DNA of 64,000 nucleotides from Phytobacter diazotrophicus (GTDB lineage Bacteria; Pseudomonadota; Gammaproteobacteria; Enterobacterales; Enterobacteriaceae): positions 62,001-126,000 of the forward strand of contig SMDE01000014.1 of NCBI GenBank assembly GCA_004346725.1, written 5' to 3'. The first letter of the stretch is position 1, and every line of letters begins with the position of its first letter. The notes beneath the pieces were generated by a model. It saw only the letters and a list, made by a program, of their open reading frames with translations. It was not told the origin of the DNA and did not search any database. The position numbers and the translations under genes were made by a program. Positions 60,508 to 64,000 of this stretch are shown here, one piece after another.

Positions 60508-61425
60508 ATGAATATTCGTGATCTTGAATATCTGGTGGCGTTAGCCGAACACCGCCATTTTCGCCGCGCAGCGGATTCCTGCCACGTCAGTCAGCCAACA
60601 CTGAGCGGGCAAATTCGTAAACTGGAAGACGAGCTTGGCGTTATGCTGCTGGAGCGTACCAGCCGCAAAGTCTTGTTCACTCAGGCCGGTTTGCTGCTGG
60701 TGGATCAGGCACGTACCGTGCTGCGTGAGGTCAAAGTGCTCAAGGAGATGGCAAGCCAGCAGGGGGAGACGATGTCCGGCCCGCTGCATATTGGCTTAAT
60801 CCCTACCGTTGGACCCTATCTGCTTCCGCATATTATCCCTATGCTGCACCAGACATTCCCGAAACTGGAAATGTATCTGCATGAGGCGCAGACGCATCAG
60901 CTTCTGGCGCAACTGGACAGCGGCAAGCTCGATTGTGCAATCCTGGCGTTGGTGAAAGAGAGTGAAGCCTTTATTGAGGTGCCGCTTTTCGACGAACCCA
61001 TGATGCTGGCGATTTATCAGGACCACCCCTGGGCGAATCGCGACCGTGTCCCGATGTCCGATCTGGCGGGTGAAAAGCTGCTGATGCTGGAAGATGGACA
61101 CTGCCTGCGCGATCAGGCGATGGGCTTCTGCTTTGAAGCGGGTGCAGATGAAGACACTCACTTCCGGGCGACCAGTCTGGAGACACTGCGTAATATGGTG
61201 GCTGCGGGCAGCGGTATTACGTTGCTACCGGCGCTGGCGGTACCGCGTGAGCGTGTGCGGGATGGTGTGGTGTATCTGCCCTGTATTAAACCGGAGCCGC
61301 GTCGTACTATTGGTCTGGTCTATCGTCCGGGTTCACCGCTGCGTAGCCGCTATGAGCAGCTGGCAGAGGCCATCCGTGGTGCGATGGATGGCCATTTCGA
61401 CAGTGCGTTAAAACAGGCGGTTTAA
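60508..61425 (+). CDS. oxyR: Hydrogen peroxide sensor OxyR
   Basis: LysR-family redox regulator of 305 residues that activates peroxide-defence genes. The N-terminal winged helix ([23 protein letters not shown]) and the redox pair C199 and C208 in [12 protein letters not shown] are exact. It represses itself and activates oxyS. The strong GGAGGATGAATA precedes the start. The last 18 bp overlap sthA on the other strand, as in E. coli. Confidence 0.98.
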   Translation: MNIRDLEYLVALAEHRHFRRAADSCHVSQPTLSGQIRKLEDELGVMLLERTSRKVLFTQAGLLLVDQARTVLREVKVLKEMASQQGETMSGPLHIGLIPTVGPYLLPHIIPMLHQTFPKLEMYLHEAQTHQLLAQLDSGKLDCAILALVKESEAFIEVPLFDEPMMLAIYQDHPWANRDRVPMSDLAGEKLLMLEDGHCLRDQAMGFCFEAGADEDTHFRATSLETLRNMVAAGSGITLLPALAVPRERVRDGVVYLPCIKPEPRRTIGLVYRPGSPLRSRYEQLAEAIRGAMDGHFDSALKQAV

Positions 61426-62808
61426 GCCATTTAGCGCAGCTACCCGATAGGCTTCCGCCATGGTCGGGTAGTTAAAGGTGGTATTAACAAAGTACTCGAT
61501 CGTGTTACCGCCACCTTTCTGCTCCATAATCGCCTGGCCGATATGAATGATTTCGGCCGCGCGTTCCCCAAAGCAGTGAATCCCTAAAATCTCTTTGGTT
61601 TCGCGATGGAACAGGATTTTCAGCGTGCCAACGTTCATACCCACAATCTGCGCGCGCGCCAGATGCTTAAACTGTGCCCGGCCCACTTCATAAGGTACTT
61701 TCATTGCCGTTAGCTGCTGCTCGGTTTTGCCCACAGAGCTAATTTCCGGAATGGTGTAAATGCCGGTTGGAATGTCTTCAACCAGGTGCGCTGTCGCTTC
61801 GCCTTTCACCATCGCCTGTGCGGCAATACGCCCCTGATCATACGCTGCTGAGGCAAGGCTTGGATAACCGATCACATCACCCACCGCATAAATATGCGGC
61901 AACGCTGTCTGGTACATACTGTTGACTTTCAACTGACCACGACCATCAGCATCCAGACCAATATTTTCCAGTTGTAAACTGTCGGTGTTACCGGTGCGTC
62001 CGTTCGCATAGAGCAGGCAGTCTGCTTTCACTTTCTTGCCCGATTTCAGGTGCATAATCACACCGTCATCCATTCCCTCGATCTGCTCGTACTCTTCGTT
62101 ATGGCGGATAACGACGCCACTGTTCCAGAAGTGGTAGGAAAGGGAGTCCGACATTTCCTGATCGAGGAAAGCCAGCAGGCGATCGCGGGTGTTGATCAGA
62201 TCGACTTTGACATTCATTCCCCGGAAGATCGAAGCATATTCGCAGCCGATCACCCCCGCACCGTAGATAATTACGTGGCGAGGTTCATGGTGCATATTCA
62301 GAATCGAGTCGCTGTCGTAAATGCGTGGATGAGAGAAGTCCACATCGGCCGGGCGATAGGGGCGGGAGCCACAGGCTATCACGAACTTCTCGGCGGTGAG
62401 GGTTTCTACTGAGCCGTCCGGACATTCCAGCGAAACTGTGTGTGGGTCAATAAAATGGGCGTTACCCTGCAAGATCTCGCAGCGATTACGCTCATAAAAG
62501 CCTTGCCGCATCTGCGTTTGTTGGTTAATCACGCTATCCGCATGGTTGAGAATGTCGGCGAAAGAGGAACGAAGAAGGCGGGTGTGGTCGCTATATAAAG
62601 GGTTTTGGTTAAATTCGATAATACGGCTGACCGCGTGGCGAAGGGCTTTCGAGGGGATGGTTCCCCAGTGGGTACATCCTCCGCCCACGTTGTGATAGCG
62701 CTCAATCACCGCTATCCGGGCACCTTGTTTAACCAGCCCCATAGCAGCGCCTTCGCCGCCGGGACCGGAGCCTATAACTATTGCGTCGTAATCGTAGGAA
62801 TGTGGCAT
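61408..62808 (-). CDS. sthA: Soluble pyridine nucleotide transhydrogenase
   Basis: FAD flavoprotein that moves reducing equivalents from NADPH to NAD+, also called UdhA. The 466-residue disulfide-reductase-fold protein has the FAD motif [15 protein letters not shown]. At the usual redox-disulfide site, [13 protein letters not shown] keeps only one cysteine, as expected for this family. The NAD motif is [15 protein letters not shown]. Converges on oxyR with 18 bp overlap and is divergent from fabR. Confidence 0.97.
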   Translation of the reverse strand: MPHSYDYDAIVIGSGPGGEGAAMGLVKQGARIAVIERYHNVGGGCTHWGTIPSKALRHAVSRIIEFNQNPLYSDHTRLLRSSFADILNHADSVINQQTQMRQGFYERNRCEILQGNAHFIDPHTVSLECPDGSVETLTAEKFVIACGSRPYRPADVDFSHPRIYDSDSILNMHHEPRHVIIYGAGVIGCEYASIFRGMNVKVDLINTRDRLLAFLDQEMSDSLSYHFWNSGVVIRHNEEYEQIEGMDDGVIMHLKSGKKVKADCLLYANGRTGNTDSLQLENIGLDADGRGQLKVNSMYQTALPHIYAVGDVIGYPSLASAAYDQGRIAAQAMVKGEATAHLVEDIPTGIYTIPEISSVGKTEQQLTAMKVPYEVGRAQFKHLARAQIVGMNVGTLKILFHRETKEILGIHCFGERAAEIIHIGQAIMEQKGGGNTIEYFVNTTFNYPTMAEAYRVAALNGLNRLF

Positions 62809-63007
62809 GGGAGGGCTTACCTGTTCTTATACATAAAAACAACATAATAGTAACATCGTTAGCGGCATAACCCAATTATCGTTGTGCTTTTTTCATGCAG
62901 CAAAGCAGAAAGAGCTCGTAAACAATCATTCACAATCCAGTACAATCCGATTAGTTTTATTCTCTGGTATAGTGCCAGCAGGTCTGCGGAGGGATTCAAG
63001 CATCGTG

Positions 63008-63643
63008 ATGGGCGTTAGAGCGCAACAAAAAGAAAAAACCCGGCGTTCGCTGGTGGAGGCGGCATTTAGCCAGCTTAGCGCTGAGCGTAGTTTTGCCAGC
63101 CTGAGTTTGCGCGAAGTTGCGCGTGAAGCGGGCATCGCCCCGACGTCCTTTTATCGCCATTTCCGCGATGTGGATGAGCTTGGCCTGACTATGGTCGATG
63201 AGAGCGGCTTAATGCTGCGCCAGTTGATGCGTCAGGCGCGCCAGCGTATCGCAAAAGGCGGCAGCGTTATTCGAACGTCCGTTTCGACCTTTATGGAATT
63301 TATCGGCAATAATCCGAACGCATTTCGTCTGCTGCTACGTGAACGTTCCGGCACCTCAGCGGCATTCCGCGCTGCGGTAGCACGTGAAATCCAGCACTTT
63401 ATTGCGGAACTTGCCGATTATCTTGAACTCGAAAACCATATGCCGCGTGCGTTCACCGAAGCGCAGGCCGAGGCAATGGTCACTATTGTTTTCAGCGCGG
63501 GTGCCGAAGCACTGGATATCGGCGTTGAGCAACGCAGGCAATTAGAAGAGCGACTGGTATTGCAACTGAGGATGATCTCCAAAGGTGCGTATTACTGGTA
63601 TCGCCGTGAACAAGAAAAAATGGCGCATCAAACCGACGAGTGA
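63008..63643 (+). CDS. fabR: TetR-family fatty acid regulator FabR
   Basis: Represses fabA and fabB and so sets the unsaturated to saturated fatty acid ratio. The 211-residue product has a TetR helix-turn-helix ([20 protein letters not shown]) and a helical effector domain. ATG at 63008 is chosen because the product then begins [14 protein letters not shown], like E. coli; a GTG one codon earlier is possible and GGAGG lies some 15 bases upstream. The C-terminus differs from E. coli. yijD starts ten bases downstream. Confidence 0.94.
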   Translation: MGVRAQQKEKTRRSLVEAAFSQLSAERSFASLSLREVAREAGIAPTSFYRHFRDVDELGLTMVDESGLMLRQLMRQARQRIAKGGSVIRTSVSTFMEFIGNNPNAFRLLLRERSGTSAAFRAAVAREIQHFIAELADYLELENHMPRAFTEAQAEAMVTIVFSAGAEALDIGVEQRRQLEERLVLQLRMISKGAYYWYRREQEKMAHQTDE

Positions 63644-63653
63644 AGGATAAGTA

Positions 63654-64000
63654 ATGAAACAATCTGTCCAGGATAAAGGTACGTTGTTGCTGGCACTGAT
63701 CGCTGGCTTATCGATTAACGGCGCATTTGCAGCGATTTTTAGCTCGATCGTGCCTTTCTCCGTTTTCCCGATTATCTCACTGGTGCTCACGGTGTATTGC
63801 CTGCATCAGCGTTATCAAAACCGAACCATGCCGGTCGGGTTACCGGGGCTGGCAGCGGCTTGCTTTATTCTGGGCGTGTTACTTTACAGCACCGTGGTAC
63901 GAGCGGAATATCCGGCTATCGGCTCTAATTTCCTGCCTGCGGTATTGTCCGTGATCCTGGTTTTCTGGATTGGTTATCGTATGCGTAACCGTAAGTCGGA
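63654..64000 (+). CDS. yijD: Inner-membrane protein YijD (cut by window end)
   Basis: The reading frame starts at ATG 63654 after AAGGATAAG and is open to the end of the window: about 115 residues of an expected 119. It has four hydrophobic segments and matches YijD of E. coli ([39 protein letters not shown]). Function unknown. Conserved fabR-yijD pairing suggests an operon. The missing 3' end is only the window boundary. Confidence 0.93.
   Translation, partial: MKQSVQDKGTLLLALIAGLSINGAFAAIFSSIVPFSVFPIISLVLTVYCLHQRYQNRTMPVGLPGLAAACFILGVLLYSTVVRAEYPAIGSNFLPAVLSVILVFWIGYRMRNRKS

Noticed and set aside
63654-64000. Frameshifted or stop-less yijD
   Set aside because: The frame is intact; only about four codons and the stop lie beyond the window edge.

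Overview
The window is chromosomal DNA of a member of the Enterobacteriaceae. Its backbone follows the Escherichia coli/Salmonella order fieF-pfkA-sbp-cdh ... tpiA-yiiQ-yiiR-fpr-glpXKF-zapB-rraA-menA-hslUV-ftsN-cytR-priA-rpmE ... yiiX-metJ-metBL ... metF ... gldA-fsaB-ptsA-frwCB-pflDC-frwD-yijO-ppc-argECBH-oxyS/oxyR-sthA-fabR-yijD. The proteins are very close to their E. coli counterparts. Genes that E. coli K-12 has here (katG-yijE-yijF between metF and gldA, eptC between yijO and ppc) are absent, and several genes that E. coli lacks are present. This points to Citrobacter, Salmonella or a close relative; the species cannot be fixed from the sequence alone. No phage, insertion sequence, tRNA, rRNA or CRISPR array was seen.

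Positions 1-9620 hold metal efflux, glycolysis, sulfate uptake and phospholipid genes, with an accessory block (SLC13-type permease; divergent LysR regulator and exported metallo-beta-lactamase-fold hydrolase) before tpiA. Positions 9621-14735 hold fpr, the glycerol operon glpFKX and zapB. Positions 14928-23324 hold rraA, menA, the heat-shock protease hslVU with a recognisable sigma-32 promoter, ftsN, cytR, priA and rpmE. Positions 23700-26300 hold an accessory KdgM-type porin and a GPH symporter, then a small transcription-unit-like element: a CRP-site palindrome, a 28-codon ORF and a strong terminator. Positions 26307-35790 hold the methionine cluster metJ/metBL/metF with met boxes, interrupted by a zinc-ribbon protein and a periplasmic 5'-nucleotidase-like protein that share a perfect CRP consensus site.

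Positions 35817-51763 are the most interesting part. The ptsA/frwCBD-pflDC-fsaB-gldA locus encodes the 1,5-anhydromannitol branch of the radical 'anhydroglycolysis' pathway described for E. coli. Directly behind gldA on the same strand lies a second set: a DeoR-type regulator, a YbiW-like glycyl radical enzyme, its activase, a NagB-like deaminase and a divergent NagA-like deacetylase. I infer that this set catabolises an acetamido or amino 1,5-anhydrohexitol phosphate (or a related amino sugar) through radical C-O cleavage and shares FsaB and GldA with its neighbour.

Positions 51750-64000 return to the conserved backbone: yijO, ppc, the divergent argE/argCBH genes with ARG boxes, the OxyS small RNA opposite oxyR, sthA, fabR and a yijD cut by the window end. 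A family of CCCTCTCC/GGAGAGGG palindromes and one REP/BIME element sit between genes.
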